A DNA stretch of 64,000 nucleotides from Vibrio rumoiensis (GTDB lineage Bacteria; Pseudomonadota; Gammaproteobacteria; Enterobacterales; Vibrionaceae), in contig NZ_AP018685.1 in assembly GCF_002218045.2 (NCBI RefSeq), positions 2,108,001-2,172,000 of the forward strand, read 5' to 3'. Positions within the stretch are counted from its first letter, which is position 1. Every line of letters starts with the position of its first letter. Positions 29,890 to 38,797 of this stretch are shown one piece after another. The notes beneath the pieces were generated by a model. It was not told where the DNA came from. It did no database searches and was given only the letters and a program-made list of their open reading frames with translations. The position numbers and the translations under genes were made by a program.

Positions 29890-30897
29890 ATGAAACTTTC
29901 AATCAAGCAATGGATCCACTTAACGTTAACCACAGCAGCCCTATCCACTAGCACTAATGTTCTGGCTGCCGATAAAGTTAACTTTCAATTAGACTGGTTA
30001 CCGGGAGGAGATAAAGCCCCTGTTTATGTTGCCGTTCAACAAGGCTTTTTTGCCGAGCAAGATCTCGATGTTACGATTAGGCAAGGAAAGGGCTCAACCG
30101 ACGCGATTACCAAGGTAGCAACTGGCACTGCGGATATTGGTTCCTCCGATCTGGTTTCCTTATTAGTAGCAAAAGCCAATGATGACGTACCAGTCAAAGC
30201 GATCTACTCATTATTTAGTAAAGCACCTTATGCTTTTTACGTTTTAGATAATTCAGGCATTAACTCGGTGAAAGATGTTGCCAATAAAAAAATTGTTACG
30301 TCCCCTTTCACCTCTGCAAATGTCTTCTTACCTCTTTTATTAAGAAAAAATCATGTAGAAGAAGATAGCGTAACTCTCACTAAAGCGGATCCTGGTGCTC
30401 TTAACCCAATGCTGATCACTGGAAAATCAGATGTCATGATTTCGTGGGTAACGGACAGCGTTAAAAACCAGAGCCAAGCCGAAGCCGTTGGGAAAAAATT
30501 AAAAATTTTACCTTGGCATGATGCAGGGTTAGATTTTTATTCTTCTTCGTTAATTGCCAGCGATCGTTTTTTAGCGGAAAAGCCAGATGTAGCAAAACGC
30601 TTTGTTAAGGCTTATGCCAAAGCCGTGGCTTACACATGGGCCCACCCAGAACAAAGTGCGAAAGGTGTCCATAACATGGTTCCTGAAGTCGATATCAAAC
30701 AAGCTACCGATACCATCATCTCCATTGAAGGCTTGGTTATTAATGATGTTAGTAACAAAGATGGCATTGGTGCCTTTACACCTGAAAGATTAGCTGAAAC
30801 CTGGAAATGGACAGCAGAAGCCCAACAGTTAAATGCATCAAAATTTGATCCAGAAAGTGCCATTACTCGTGACTTTATCCCTGGAGGCCAATCATGA
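29890..30897 (+). CDS. ABC transporter substrate-binding protein, NMT1/THI5-like
   Basis: Periplasmic binding protein, 335 residues. A signal peptide with hydrophobic core (LTLTTAALSTSTNVLAA) is cleaved near residue 26, then the NMT1 fold starts VNFQLDWLPGGDKAPVYVAVQQGFF. The family binds thiamine-precursor pyrimidines, riboflavin, taurine-like and purine-like compounds. The upstream xanthine/urate-type riboswitch and flanking deaminases suggest a purine or related heterocycle (inference). AAAGGAG precedes the ATG. The ATPase gene overlaps its stop by four bases (ATGA). Confidence 0.9.
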   Translation: MKLSIKQWIHLTLTTAALSTSTNVLAADKVNFQLDWLPGGDKAPVYVAVQQGFFAEQDLDVTIRQGKGSTDAITKVATGTADIGSSDLVSLLVAKANDDVPVKAIYSLFSKAPYAFYVLDNSGINSVKDVANKKIVTSPFTSANVFLPLLLRKNHVEEDSVTLTKADPGALNPMLITGKSDVMISWVTDSVKNQSQAEAVGKKLKILPWHDAGLDFYSSSLIASDRFLAEKPDVAKRFVKAYAKAVAYTWAHPEQSAKGVHNMVPEVDIKQATDTIISIEGLVINDVSNKDGIGAFTPERLAETWKWTAEAQQLNASKFDPESAITRDFIPGGQS

Positions 30898-31709
30898 ACC
30901 CTTTTGTTTCTTTCAAACAGGTTGGCCACACATATCACAGCGATAACGGCTCAGTCAAAGTGCTCGATAACGTTAACTTTGATGTAGAGAAAAACCAATT
31001 TATTTCGATTGTTGGACCTTCAGGCTGCGGTAAGTCGACATTATTACGACTACTCTCCGGCTTAATGTTATCTAGCGAAGGTCAAGTTGAAATATTTGGC
31101 CGACAAGTAACAGAGCCTAGGGAAGATATTGGTATCGTCTTTCAGAAACCAACGTTATTACCGTGGAAAAATGTTCTTGATAATGTGCTCTTTCCACTCA
31201 AGCATAAGTTTGGCCACATCACGGATAAAGAGCGTGATTTTGCGAAACAGCTAATCAATAAAGTGGGATTAAACGATTTTCATAACAGCATGCCAGACCA
31301 ACTATCCGGTGGCATGCAGCAAAGAGTCGGTATCGCGAGAGCTTTGTTACTTGATCCAGACATTTTAATTATGGATGAGCCATTTTCGGCGCTAGATGCA
31401 CTAACCCGAGAAGAAATGGGATTTGAATTACTACGCCTGTGGAATGAAAAGCCTAAAACCGTGTTATTCATCACTCACTCCATATCTGAAGCCGTCTTAT
31501 TGTCAGACAAAGTATTAGTGATGGGCCCTCGCCCAAGTACGGTAGTCGAAGAAATTAATATCGACTTACCGAGACCCAGAACGCTCGAGACCATTCAGCA
31601 TCCATTATTCGCTGAATACACTGGAAAAATAAGGGAACACTTTTACTCTCCGCCCTCAATGCAGCACGAGAAAAAAAGCAATGTATCCCAAATAAGAACA
31701 GTCGCCTAG
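30894..31709 (+). CDS. ABC transporter ATP-binding protein (nitrate/taurine-type)
   Basis: 271-residue ATPase of the SsuB/TauB/ThiZ group. Walker A GPSGCGKST (about residues 42-50), Q-loop VFQKPTLLPWKN, signature LSGGMQQRVGIARAL, Walker B ILIMDEPFSALD, and switch His in FITHSISEAV. Its ATG overlaps the end of the binding-protein gene, so the two are translationally coupled. It energises the importer at the inner membrane. Confidence 0.95.
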   Translation: MNPFVSFKQVGHTYHSDNGSVKVLDNVNFDVEKNQFISIVGPSGCGKSTLLRLLSGLMLSSEGQVEIFGRQVTEPREDIGIVFQKPTLLPWKNVLDNVLFPLKHKFGHITDKERDFAKQLINKVGLNDFHNSMPDQLSGGMQQRVGIARALLLDPDILIMDEPFSALDALTREEMGFELLRLWNEKPKTVLFITHSISEAVLLSDKVLVMGPRPSTVVEEINIDLPRPRTLETIQHPLFAEYTGKIREHFYSPPSMQHEKKSNVSQIRTVA

Positions 31710-31753
31710 CCTCGCTACTGTTTATTCATACGGCGTCACTATAAGGAAATAGT

Positions 31754-32527
31754 ATGTCTATTAAAAAACTCTATAAAGATAGCCTACCATTACTGGCAAT
31801 GTTGGCGATTCTACCAATATGGGAAATAATCTGCCGCGTATTTGCGATTCCAAACTTTATTCTGCCCGCTCCATCTGCAATAGCAGAAGCCTTTATGCAA
31901 GTCTCCGCTGAACGTTGGTTTGATAATCTGTGGGCAACATTAAGAATTGCATTGCTCGGTTTTGGCTTATCGCTATTAATCAGTATTCCTTTAGCCATCA
32001 TGATGGTCAGCTCTAAATTTTTAACCAAAGCTGTATTCCCATTACTGGTGATCATTCAATCCACGCCAGTGGTTGCCATCGCACCTTTACTCATCGTCAT
32101 TTTAGGAACGGGAGATGCGCCGCGATTAGCTATTACCTGCTTAATTACTTTCTTCCCATTAGTGGTTTCTGCCACTACCGGTATGCTATCAACACCTTCC
32201 GAATTTATTGAATTATCCAAATCACTGAACGTGTCACAAGCCAAAACCATTTGGCAAATACGTCTTCCGTATGCCATTCCTCATATATTTAGCGGTGTGA
32301 AGGTGGCGATTACCTTGTCGGTCATTGGTGCGGTTATTTCAGAATTTGTCGCTGCCGAAAAAGGCCTTGGCTATTTTGTTCAATTCTCAACGTCATATTT
32401 CAAAATTCCACAAGCCTTTGCTGCCTTAGTCTTTTTATCCGCGGTTAGCATGCTGCTATTCAAATCCGCACATTGGATTCAAAAAGGGTTCTTCGCTTGG
32501 AGTTTACCTCAAGATAAAAGCCATTAA
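31754..32527 (+). CDS. ABC transporter permease (SsuC/TauC/ThiX type)
   Basis: 257 residues with about six membrane helices, starting LPLLAMLAILPIWEIICRVF. The cytoplasmic coupling loop is EFIELSKSLNVSQAKTIWQIRLPYAIPHIFSGVKVA, typical of BPD_transp_1 permeases for nitrate, sulfonate and pyrimidine importers. AAGGAAA precedes the ATG. It forms one operon with the binding protein, ATPase and downstream deaminase. Confidence 0.95.
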   Translation: MSIKKLYKDSLPLLAMLAILPIWEIICRVFAIPNFILPAPSAIAEAFMQVSAERWFDNLWATLRIALLGFGLSLLISIPLAIMMVSSKFLTKAVFPLLVIIQSTPVVAIAPLLIVILGTGDAPRLAITCLITFFPLVVSATTGMLSTPSEFIELSKSLNVSQAKTIWQIRLPYAIPHIFSGVKVAITLSVIGAVISEFVAAEKGLGYFVQFSTSYFKIPQAFAALVFLSAVSMLLFKSAHWIQKGFFAWSLPQDKSH

Positions 32528-32538
32528 GGAGCAATAAC

Positions 32539-33012
32539 ATGACACCAGAACAAGACAAAGCATACCTGCAAAAAAGTTTCGATTTAGCAGAAAAAGCCAA
32601 GCGACAAGGCATCCATCCGTTCGCGGCAATTTTAGTTAATGGTCAAGGTGAAGTGCTACTTGAGCAAATCAATGGTTACTTACCCAATAACGATATGACA
32701 GGCCATGCTGAACGATTAATCATGACGGAAGCGAGTCAACAATATCGTCCTGATTATTTGAAAAATTGCACTTTGTATATTTCAGCGGAGCCTTGCGCCA
32801 TGTGTTCAGGCGCGATTTATTGGGCTGGCGTAGGACGAGTTGTTTACGGATTAAGTGAACATCGACTAAAACAAATCACGGGGAATCATCCAGAAAATCC
32901 AACGTTGGATTTACCTTGCCGCACCGTTTTTTCTGCAGGTCAAAGGCCAATGGAAATTATTGGCCCACTAATGGAAGAGCAAGCAGCGCAAATACACCAA
33001 GGCGTCTGGTGA
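32539..33012 (+). CDS. Nucleobase deaminase, guanine-deaminase-like (CDA fold)
   Basis: 157-residue zinc deaminase of the cytidine-deaminase fold. Zinc ligands and catalytic Glu are in GHAER (His56, Glu58) and the PCAMC motif (Cys86, Cys89). Length and the AIYWAGVGRVVYG segment resemble the Bacillus-type guanine deaminase, which makes xanthine, more than the tRNA adenosine deaminase TadA. It follows the permease by 11 bp with AAGGAG upstream. Substrate is not provable by reading; guanine would link it directly to the riboswitch ligand. Confidence 0.85.
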   Translation: MTPEQDKAYLQKSFDLAEKAKRQGIHPFAAILVNGQGEVLLEQINGYLPNNDMTGHAERLIMTEASQQYRPDYLKNCTLYISAEPCAMCSGAIYWAGVGRVVYGLSEHRLKQITGNHPENPTLDLPCRTVFSAGQRPMEIIGPLMEEQAAQIHQGVW

Positions 33013-33062
33013 TCAAAGAAATAACCATTAAGAAATTTACTGAATAAAAAACATCGTCAACA

Positions 33063-33109
33063 GGAGTAGAAGCGGTCTGTAGTGGGCAACCATTGCTGGA
33101 CATTGCTCC
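33063..33109 (+). promoter_or_regulatory. NMT1-motif (xanthine/urate) riboswitch, copy C
   Basis: GGAG (P1), TAGAAGCGGT, a hairpin around GTGG-GCAA-CCAT (P2), then GGACATTG and CTCC closing P1. It sits between the deaminase and dioxygenase genes. The motif is reported upstream of various dioxygenases, which fits. I see no separate sigma-54 promoter, so the leader may be read from the importer operon. Confidence 0.85.
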
Positions 33110-33139
33110 AATCACTAAGCATACGCTTGACTATTGGAG
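33106..33139 (+). promoter_or_regulatory. Shine-Dalgarno sequestering hairpin of riboswitch copy C
   Basis: CTCCAAT (33106-33112) is a perfect complement of ATTGGAG (33133-33139), whose GGAG is the ribosome binding site 7 nt before the ATG at 33147. CTCC is also the 3' strand of the aptamer stem P1. The two pairings exclude each other: ligand-stabilised P1 would free the ribosome site, predicting an ON switch (inference). Confidence 0.7.
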
Positions 33140-33146
33140 AAATAAT

Positions 33147-34133
33147 ATGACAAACACAGCTTACTCATTGGATGAATTACAGTTTGAATCGACCATTGGA
33201 GGAAAAGGCATAGATGCCAAACAAAGCCATATTCCAGTGATAGACATGAGTAATTTTGAATTTCGACGCTTAGAAATCACCGAAGCATTATGGCAAGCAG
33301 CAACTGAAGTCGGATTCTTTCAAGTTAAGCACCACTCAATTGCGCTTCCCGAAATACAACATGCTTTTAAACTGACTGAACAATTATTCTCTTTACCTAA
33401 TCAAGAGAAACAAACATTAAGTTTAAAACCGGGTAAAAATGCCGGTTGGGAATTCAAACAACAGGTGCGTCCTTCCACCGGTACTGCCGATCAAAAAGAA
33501 TCCTATCAAATCACGCGTCCTCACATGGGGGGAATATGGCCAAGCCAAGCGCCTCTAGCCAGCTTCCAACAAGATATGCTGAATTTTGAAACTCAAGCGT
33601 GGCAACTCGGTATGAACATCCTGTCCTGCTTTGCCGATAAACTGGGCTTTGAACGCGACTTTTTCACACAAGTCCACCAACCGAGCTCACCGCAATATCA
33701 AAGTACATTAAGACTGCTTCACTATTTACCAATGGCGCAACTGCCACAAGGTGAAGAACATTGGCGCGCTGGCGCTCATACTGATTTTGATTGTTTGACG
33801 ATGGTATTCCAACAACCGAATCAAGGAGGGTTACAGGTTGCAGCAGGAAAAGACTCTCAACATCAGCAAGTCTGGAGTAATGTAAAACCACAGGCGGGAG
33901 TCATTACTTGTAATATTGGCGATATGTTAATGCGTTGGAGTGATGATAAGTTAAAATCGACCTTGCACCGCGTTCGCATGCCCTACCCACAAGAAAATCA
34001 AGGTTCACGCTATAGCATGGCATTTTTCTGTCAGGCCAATAAAGACAAGGTAATTCAAGGGCCGGAAAAAAAATACCCAGCAATGACAGCGGAAGAGTAT
34101 TTGAATATGAGAATTAACGCCAATTTTGCGTAA
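33147..34133 (+). CDS. Fe(II)/2-oxoglutarate-dependent dioxygenase, IPNS-like family
   Basis: Non-haem iron oxygenase, 328 residues from the ATG at 33147; an upstream frame extension would run through the riboswitch and is rejected. The N-terminal DIOX_N region (PVIDMSNFEFRR, GFFQVKHHSI) is followed by the iron triad His211-x-Asp213 (AHTDFD) and His274 (LHRVRM), and by the 2-oxoglutarate-binding Arg288-Tyr-Ser290. Riboswitch control and neighbours suggest oxidation of a purine or purine-derived heterocycle, but the substrate is unknown. It has no family resemblance to the TauD-type fungal xanthine dioxygenase beyond the fold. Confidence 0.9.
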   Translation: MTNTAYSLDELQFESTIGGKGIDAKQSHIPVIDMSNFEFRRLEITEALWQAATEVGFFQVKHHSIALPEIQHAFKLTEQLFSLPNQEKQTLSLKPGKNAGWEFKQQVRPSTGTADQKESYQITRPHMGGIWPSQAPLASFQQDMLNFETQAWQLGMNILSCFADKLGFERDFFTQVHQPSSPQYQSTLRLLHYLPMAQLPQGEEHWRAGAHTDFDCLTMVFQQPNQGGLQVAAGKDSQHQQVWSNVKPQAGVITCNIGDMLMRWSDDKLKSTLHRVRMPYPQENQGSRYSMAFFCQANKDKVIQGPEKKYPAMTAEEYLNMRINANFA

Positions 34134-34156
34134 TGAATGAACTTAAAACTTAAAAG

Positions 34157-34183
34157 AAAAAGGGAGCACATGGCTCCCTTTTT
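34157..34183. terminator. Bidirectional terminator between the dioxygenase gene and clpB
   Basis: Perfect 11-bp hairpin AAAAAGGGAGC / GCTCCCTTTTT with a 5-nt loop; T and A tails on both sides. Confidence 0.9.
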
Positions 34184-34200
34184 ACTCATTAACGATTCAA

Positions 34201-36777
34201 TTAAGATTGATGAGCAACGATCTCATCATCTTTAACCGTTAGATGTACTTTCTGTCCAGGAATTAATTCCCCAGCTAAAATTGAACGAGCCAATGGGTTT
34301 TCAACCATTTGTTGGATCGCACGTTTTAGTGGGCGAGCCCCATATACAGGGTCAAACCCCACAGCAGCTACCAACGACAACACTTCATCATTCACATCTA
34401 ATTCGTACTCTTTTTCCGCCATACGTTGACGTAGACGATCCAGTTGAATCGATGCAATTGACTTAATTTGCTCTTTGCCTAATGGATGGAATACCACGCT
34501 TTCATCCACTCGGTTTAAGAACTCAGGTCTAAAGTGTTGGCTCACGATTTCCATTACTTCAGCCTTCATCGATTCATAATCAGACGTTGCCGCCTGTTCT
34601 TGAATGCGATCAGAACCTAAGTTGGATGTCATGATCACCACGGTATTTTTAAAGTCTACCGTGCGGCCTTGCCCATCAGTCAAACGTCCATCATCTAACA
34701 CTTGCAGTAAAATATTAAACACATCTGGATGCGCTTTTTCTACCTCATCAAGTAAAATGACCGAGTAAGGTTTACGGCGAACCGCTTCGGTTAGGTAGCC
34801 ACCTTCTTCATAGCCAACATAACCTGGAGGCGCACCGACTAAACGAGACACCGAATGCTTCTCCATAAACTCAGACATATCAATCCGAACCATGGCATCT
34901 TCGCTATCAAACATGAAATTCGCTAACGTTTTACATAGTTCGGTTTTACCTACCCCGGTTGGACCTAGGAACAAGAAAGATCCAATCGGTTTATTCGGAT
35001 CCGACAAACCAGCACGACTACGACGAATCGCATTCGACACCACATCTACCGCTTCTTTCTGGCCAATCACCCGTTCATGCAATACCGTTTCCATCGATAG
35101 TAATTTAGCTTTCTCGGCTTCAAGCATTTTCGAAACCGGGATCCCCGTTTGCTTGGAGAGAACTTCAGCAATCTCCGCATCGGTCACTCGATTTTTAAGC
35201 AATGTCAGCTCAATATTCTCGGCTTGTGAAGCATTCTCCAGTTGCTTTTCTAGCTCTGGAATCTTGCCATATTGCAACTCAGACATACGTTGTAAATCAC
35301 CGGCACGGCGAGCTACATCCATATCTAAGCGAGCTTGTTCCAGTTCAGCTTTGATATGCTGAGTGCCAGAAAGTGAGGCTTTTTCGGTTTTCCACACTTC
35401 TTCAAGCTCAGAATATTCACGCTCTTTTTCTTCCAACTCTTGGTTAAGAATCGCAAGGCGCTTAGTACTTGCCGCATCACTTTCATTTAGCAACGCTTGC
35501 TGTTCGATTTTTAATTGAATAATACGGCGATCTAAACGATCCAGCGATTCAGGCTTCGAGTCCATTTGGATACGAATGCTCGATGCTGCTTCATCAATCA
35601 AATCGATCGCTTTATCAGGCAATTGACGATCCGATACATAACGATTGGATAAGCTTGCCGCCGCAACAATCGCTGGATCGGTAATTTCAACGTGGTGATG
35701 AAGTTCATAACGTTCTTTCAAACCACGTAAAATCGCAATCGTATCTTCCACCGTTGGTTCATCCACCAGCACTTTTTGGAAACGACGTTCCAATGCCGGA
35801 TCTTTTTCGACGTATTGACGATACTCATCTAACGTCGTTGCACCAACACAGTGAAGCTCACCACGAGCCAAAGCAGGTTTGAGCATATTACCAGCGTCCA
35901 TCGAGCCTTCGCCTTTACCAGCGCCAACCATAGTATGCAGCTCATCAATAAATAAGATGATGTTGCCATCTTCTTGTGCCAGCTCATTCAATACGGCTTT
36001 TAAACGCTCTTCAAATTCACCGCGATATTTCGCCCCTGCGATCAGTGCACCCATATCTAATGAAAGCACTCGACGGTTACGCAAACCTTCAGGCACTTCA
36101 TTATTGACGATACGTAACGCTAACCCTTCAACAATCGCCGTTTTACCAACACCTGGTTGACCAATTAAAACAGGGTTGTTTTTAGTACGACGCTGTAAAA
36201 CTTGAATCGTACGACGAATCTCATCGTCACGTCCAATCACAGGATCAAGCTTGCCCTGCTCGGCACGTTCGGTTAAATCTATGGTGTATTTTTCTAATGC
36301 TTGACGCTTTTCTTCCGCATTCGGATCGTCAACATTTTGCCCACCACGGATCTCATCAATCGCTTTAGTGACGTTGTTTTTATTTAACCCAAACTCTTTA
36401 AACATTTTGCCAAGCGGACCGTTATCTTCCACCGCCGCCAACAAAAACAGTTCAGATGAGATATAACTGTCTTTACGTTGTTGAGCAATTTTGTCACAGA
36501 TGTTCAATAAATTGCCAAGCGCTTTAGATGCCTGTACATCGCCACCAATACCGGTCACTTTAGGGAGTTTATCCAACTCTTGAGCCACTCGGGATCGCAG
36601 TTGTGTTGCATCCACTCCCAGCATGGTAAAAATAGGACGAATGGTACTGCTATCTTGATTAAGCAATGCTTGCATTAAATGTACAGGCTCAATGAATTGG
36701 TGATCACGGCCTAGCGCAAGAGATTGCGCATCAGAAATGGCAAGCTGGAATTTACTGGTAAATTTATCGAAACGCAT
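34201..36777 (-). CDS. clpB: ATP-dependent disaggregase ClpB
   Basis: Hexameric AAA+ chaperone that pulls proteins out of aggregates together with DnaK. 858 residues: Clp N repeats (1-145), first AAA domain with Walker A GQPGVGKTA and Walker B IILFIDELH, the M-domain coiled coil (about 405-520, rich in Glu/Lys/Leu), second AAA domain with GPTGVGKTEL and VILLDEVEKAH, and the C-terminal D2-small domain. The pore loop KYRGEFEERL is present. Length equals E. coli ClpB. A heat-shock promoter lies upstream. All antisense frames here are shadows. Confidence 0.98.
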   Translation of the reverse strand: MRFDKFTSKFQLAISDAQSLALGRDHQFIEPVHLMQALLNQDSSTIRPIFTMLGVDATQLRSRVAQELDKLPKVTGIGGDVQASKALGNLLNICDKIAQQRKDSYISSELFLLAAVEDNGPLGKMFKEFGLNKNNVTKAIDEIRGGQNVDDPNAEEKRQALEKYTIDLTERAEQGKLDPVIGRDDEIRRTIQVLQRRTKNNPVLIGQPGVGKTAIVEGLALRIVNNEVPEGLRNRRVLSLDMGALIAGAKYRGEFEERLKAVLNELAQEDGNIILFIDELHTMVGAGKGEGSMDAGNMLKPALARGELHCVGATTLDEYRQYVEKDPALERRFQKVLVDEPTVEDTIAILRGLKERYELHHHVEITDPAIVAAASLSNRYVSDRQLPDKAIDLIDEAASSIRIQMDSKPESLDRLDRRIIQLKIEQQALLNESDAASTKRLAILNQELEEKEREYSELEEVWKTEKASLSGTQHIKAELEQARLDMDVARRAGDLQRMSELQYGKIPELEKQLENASQAENIELTLLKNRVTDAEIAEVLSKQTGIPVSKMLEAEKAKLLSMETVLHERVIGQKEAVDVVSNAIRRSRAGLSDPNKPIGSFLFLGPTGVGKTELCKTLANFMFDSEDAMVRIDMSEFMEKHSVSRLVGAPPGYVGYEEGGYLTEAVRRKPYSVILLDEVEKAHPDVFNILLQVLDDGRLTDGQGRTVDFKNTVVIMTSNLGSDRIQEQAATSDYESMKAEVMEIVSQHFRPEFLNRVDESVVFHPLGKEQIKSIASIQLDRLRQRMAEKEYELDVNDEVLSLVAAVGFDPVYGARPLKRAIQQMVENPLARSILAGELIPGQKVHLTVKDDEIVAHQS

Positions 36778-36832
36778 AATAAGCCTCCACTCTAAGAAAA
36801 TTATCCAAAGAGATACATTAGTTATGGCTTAT

Positions 36833-36861
36833 ATATGGATGCTAGGTTGGATCTTTTCAAG
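36833..36861 (-). promoter_or_regulatory. Sigma-32 heat-shock promoter of clpB
   Basis: Minus strand CTTGAAA (perfect -35), 13-bp spacer, CATCCATAT as -10 (consensus CCCCATNT), about 55 bp upstream of the clpB start. Confidence 0.8.
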
Positions 36862-36922
36862 TATAGAAAAAAGATAATTCGCAAAGAGATAGAATCAACA
36901 ACGAAGCGATTGTGATGTGAAC

Positions 36923-37660
36923 TTACTCTATCCAGATAAAGGTCGCTTGTCGTCCTGTCAACCCATCACGGCGGTAAGAATAGAAATATTCAGGCTCAGA
37001 GAAGGTGCAACGTTGACTAGCAAACACTTGCTCAACTCCTGCTTGATTTAAACGCTGAGTGGCCAGTATCGACATGTCAGCCAGCCATTTTTTTGGCTGA
37101 AGTTGGCAGACTGTAAAAGCATCTTTAGCATGACTATCATATTGAGTGAAGGTTTGATAAACATCTTCACCGACTTCAAAAGCACTCGGGCCAATAGCTG
37201 GACCAAGCCAAGCCATCACTTGGCTTGGCTTAGTGAACCGTTGAACAGCATTTTCTAAAATGCCATCGGCCAGTCCTCGCCAACCAGCATGAACAGCCGC
37301 CACTTGAGTACCATCGGTATTGGTGAGCAATACAGGTAAACAATCAGCGGTCATCACAGCACAAACGATTTTATTATGGCTCGTCACAGAACCATCGCCA
37401 TCTAACACGTGTTGTGTTGGTTTTAGTAATTCAACTACTGTTGTTGAGTGAGTTTGATTTAACCATACAGGCGAAGTCGGCATATTAAGCAATTGCACGA
37501 CTTCATCACGGTTGGCTTGAACAATATCGTTGTCATCATTAACGTGCATACCAAGGTTTAAGCCTTGATAAACTCCGCTTGATAGCCCTCCCAAACGAGT
37601 AGAAGCAAACGCTTTAACGTTTTTTGGCGCAGGCCAATTGGGAAGAACAATATTATTCAT
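36923..37660 (-). CDS. pgeF: Peptidoglycan editing factor / multicopper-type purine phosphorylase family (YfiH)
   Basis: 245 residues of the YfiH family. Members were called polyphenol oxidases, act on purine nucleosides in vitro, and in E. coli prevent wrong amino acids entering peptidoglycan. Zinc-type ligands are seen in NQTHSTTV, TADCLPVLL and VHAGWRGL. It sits 6 bp after rluD in the usual rluD-pgeF order, upstream of clpB in the same direction. Confidence 0.93.
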   Translation of the reverse strand: MNNIVLPNWPAPKNVKAFASTRLGGLSSGVYQGLNLGMHVNDDNDIVQANRDEVVQLLNMPTSPVWLNQTHSTTVVELLKPTQHVLDGDGSVTSHNKIVCAVMTADCLPVLLTNTDGTQVAAVHAGWRGLADGILENAVQRFTKPSQVMAWLGPAIGPSAFEVGEDVYQTFTQYDSHAKDAFTVCQLQPKKWLADMSILATQRLNQAGVEQVFASQRCTFSEPEYFYSYRRDGLTGRQATFIWIE

Positions 37661-37666
37661 CTCACC

Positions 37667-38638
37667 TTATTCCTCTTCTTTGTTTTCTTTGGCATCTTGT
37701 CGTAATGCTTCCGTCATTGCGACCATATCATCTGGGATTGGCGCATGGAATTTCATTTCTTCGCCCGTTTCTGGATGAACAAATTTAAGCATTACCGCAT
37801 GCAGCGCTTGACGATCAAAGCTACGTATCATATCCGTTAATTGCTTCGACGCTCCTTTAGGAATACGCGCACGGCCACCATAAGCCACATCCCCTAATAG
37901 AGGGTGTTGAATATAAGACATGTGCACACGAATTTGGTGAGTACGCCCTGTTTCAAGACGTAAACGAATACGAGTATGAACACGGAAATGCTCTGCTACT
38001 CGATAATGAGTAACCGCCGGTTTACCTAATTCATTGACTGCCATTAAGGTACGTTTTGTCGAGTGACGACCAATTGGTTTTTCAACCATGCCACCTGCCG
38101 TCATATTGCCAAGTATGATGGCTTCATATTCACGAGTAATCCTACGTTTTTGCAATGCACGAACTAAACGAGTTTGCGCAGGAACCGTTTTGGCAACCAC
38201 CATCAAACCAGTAGTATCTTTATCCAGGCGATGCACAATACCCGCACGAGGTACTTCAGCAATCGCTGGGTAATGATGCAATAAAGCATTCAATACCGTA
38301 CCATCCGGCGTACCTGCTCCTGGGTGAACAACAAAGTCACGTGGTTTATTGATGACAATAATATGATCATCCTCGTACACGATATCCAACGGGATATCTT
38401 GTGCTTCCCAGCGCTCTTCATCTTCTAACTCAGCTTCAATAGTGATTTCCTCCCCACCCATAACACGGATGCGAGGTTTTGTTATTACTTCACCATTGAC
38501 TTGAACCTTGCCTTCAAGCAACCATTCTTTCAAACGTGAGCGTGAGAATTCTGAAAATAATTCAGCAATCGCTTGATCTAAGCGTTGCCCTAATTGAGAA
38601 TCTTTTACTGTATCAGTGCGTATTATCTGCTGGGCCAT
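37667..38638 (-). CDS. rluD: 23S rRNA pseudouridine synthase RluD
   Basis: Makes pseudouridines 1911/1915/1917 in helix 69 of 23S rRNA. An S4 RNA-binding domain (about residues 17-75, SQLGQRLDQAIAELFSEFSRSRLKEWL) precedes the catalytic domain with GIVHRLDKDTTGLMVVA, where the Asp is the nucleophile. From the ATG at 38638 (MAQQIIRTD) it is 323 residues, like E. coli RluD; the longer frame upstream runs into the bamD promoter region and is rejected. Confidence 0.96.
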   Translation of the reverse strand: MAQQIIRTDTVKDSQLGQRLDQAIAELFSEFSRSRLKEWLLEGKVQVNGEVITKPRIRVMGGEEITIEAELEDEERWEAQDIPLDIVYEDDHIIVINKPRDFVVHPGAGTPDGTVLNALLHHYPAIAEVPRAGIVHRLDKDTTGLMVVAKTVPAQTRLVRALQKRRITREYEAIILGNMTAGGMVEKPIGRHSTKRTLMAVNELGKPAVTHYRVAEHFRVHTRIRLRLETGRTHQIRVHMSYIQHPLLGDVAYGGRARIPKGASKQLTDMIRSFDRQALHAVMLKFVHPETGEEMKFHAPIPDDMVAMTEALRQDAKENKEEE

Positions 38639-38797
38639 ATCGAACTTTTTAAAAAACCATGAGACTAATATCCAACAATATGGATAAAATAGGCTATTCA
38701 CCGTTATTGGTAAAATAGTGTTATTCACCATTGTATCTGTTAAGTTGTAAGAAGTAACGGACGCGATAAATTTAATTCAAGGAATTTTCTCCTCACA

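Noticed and set aside
33093..33146. 18-codon N-terminal extension of the dioxygenase
   Set aside because: It runs through riboswitch copy C and its ribosome site; the ATG at 33147 fits the family.
34892..35362. 156-residue frame antisense to clpB
   Set aside because: Ser-rich reading opposite a highly biased coding sequence; no start site, no recognisable domain.
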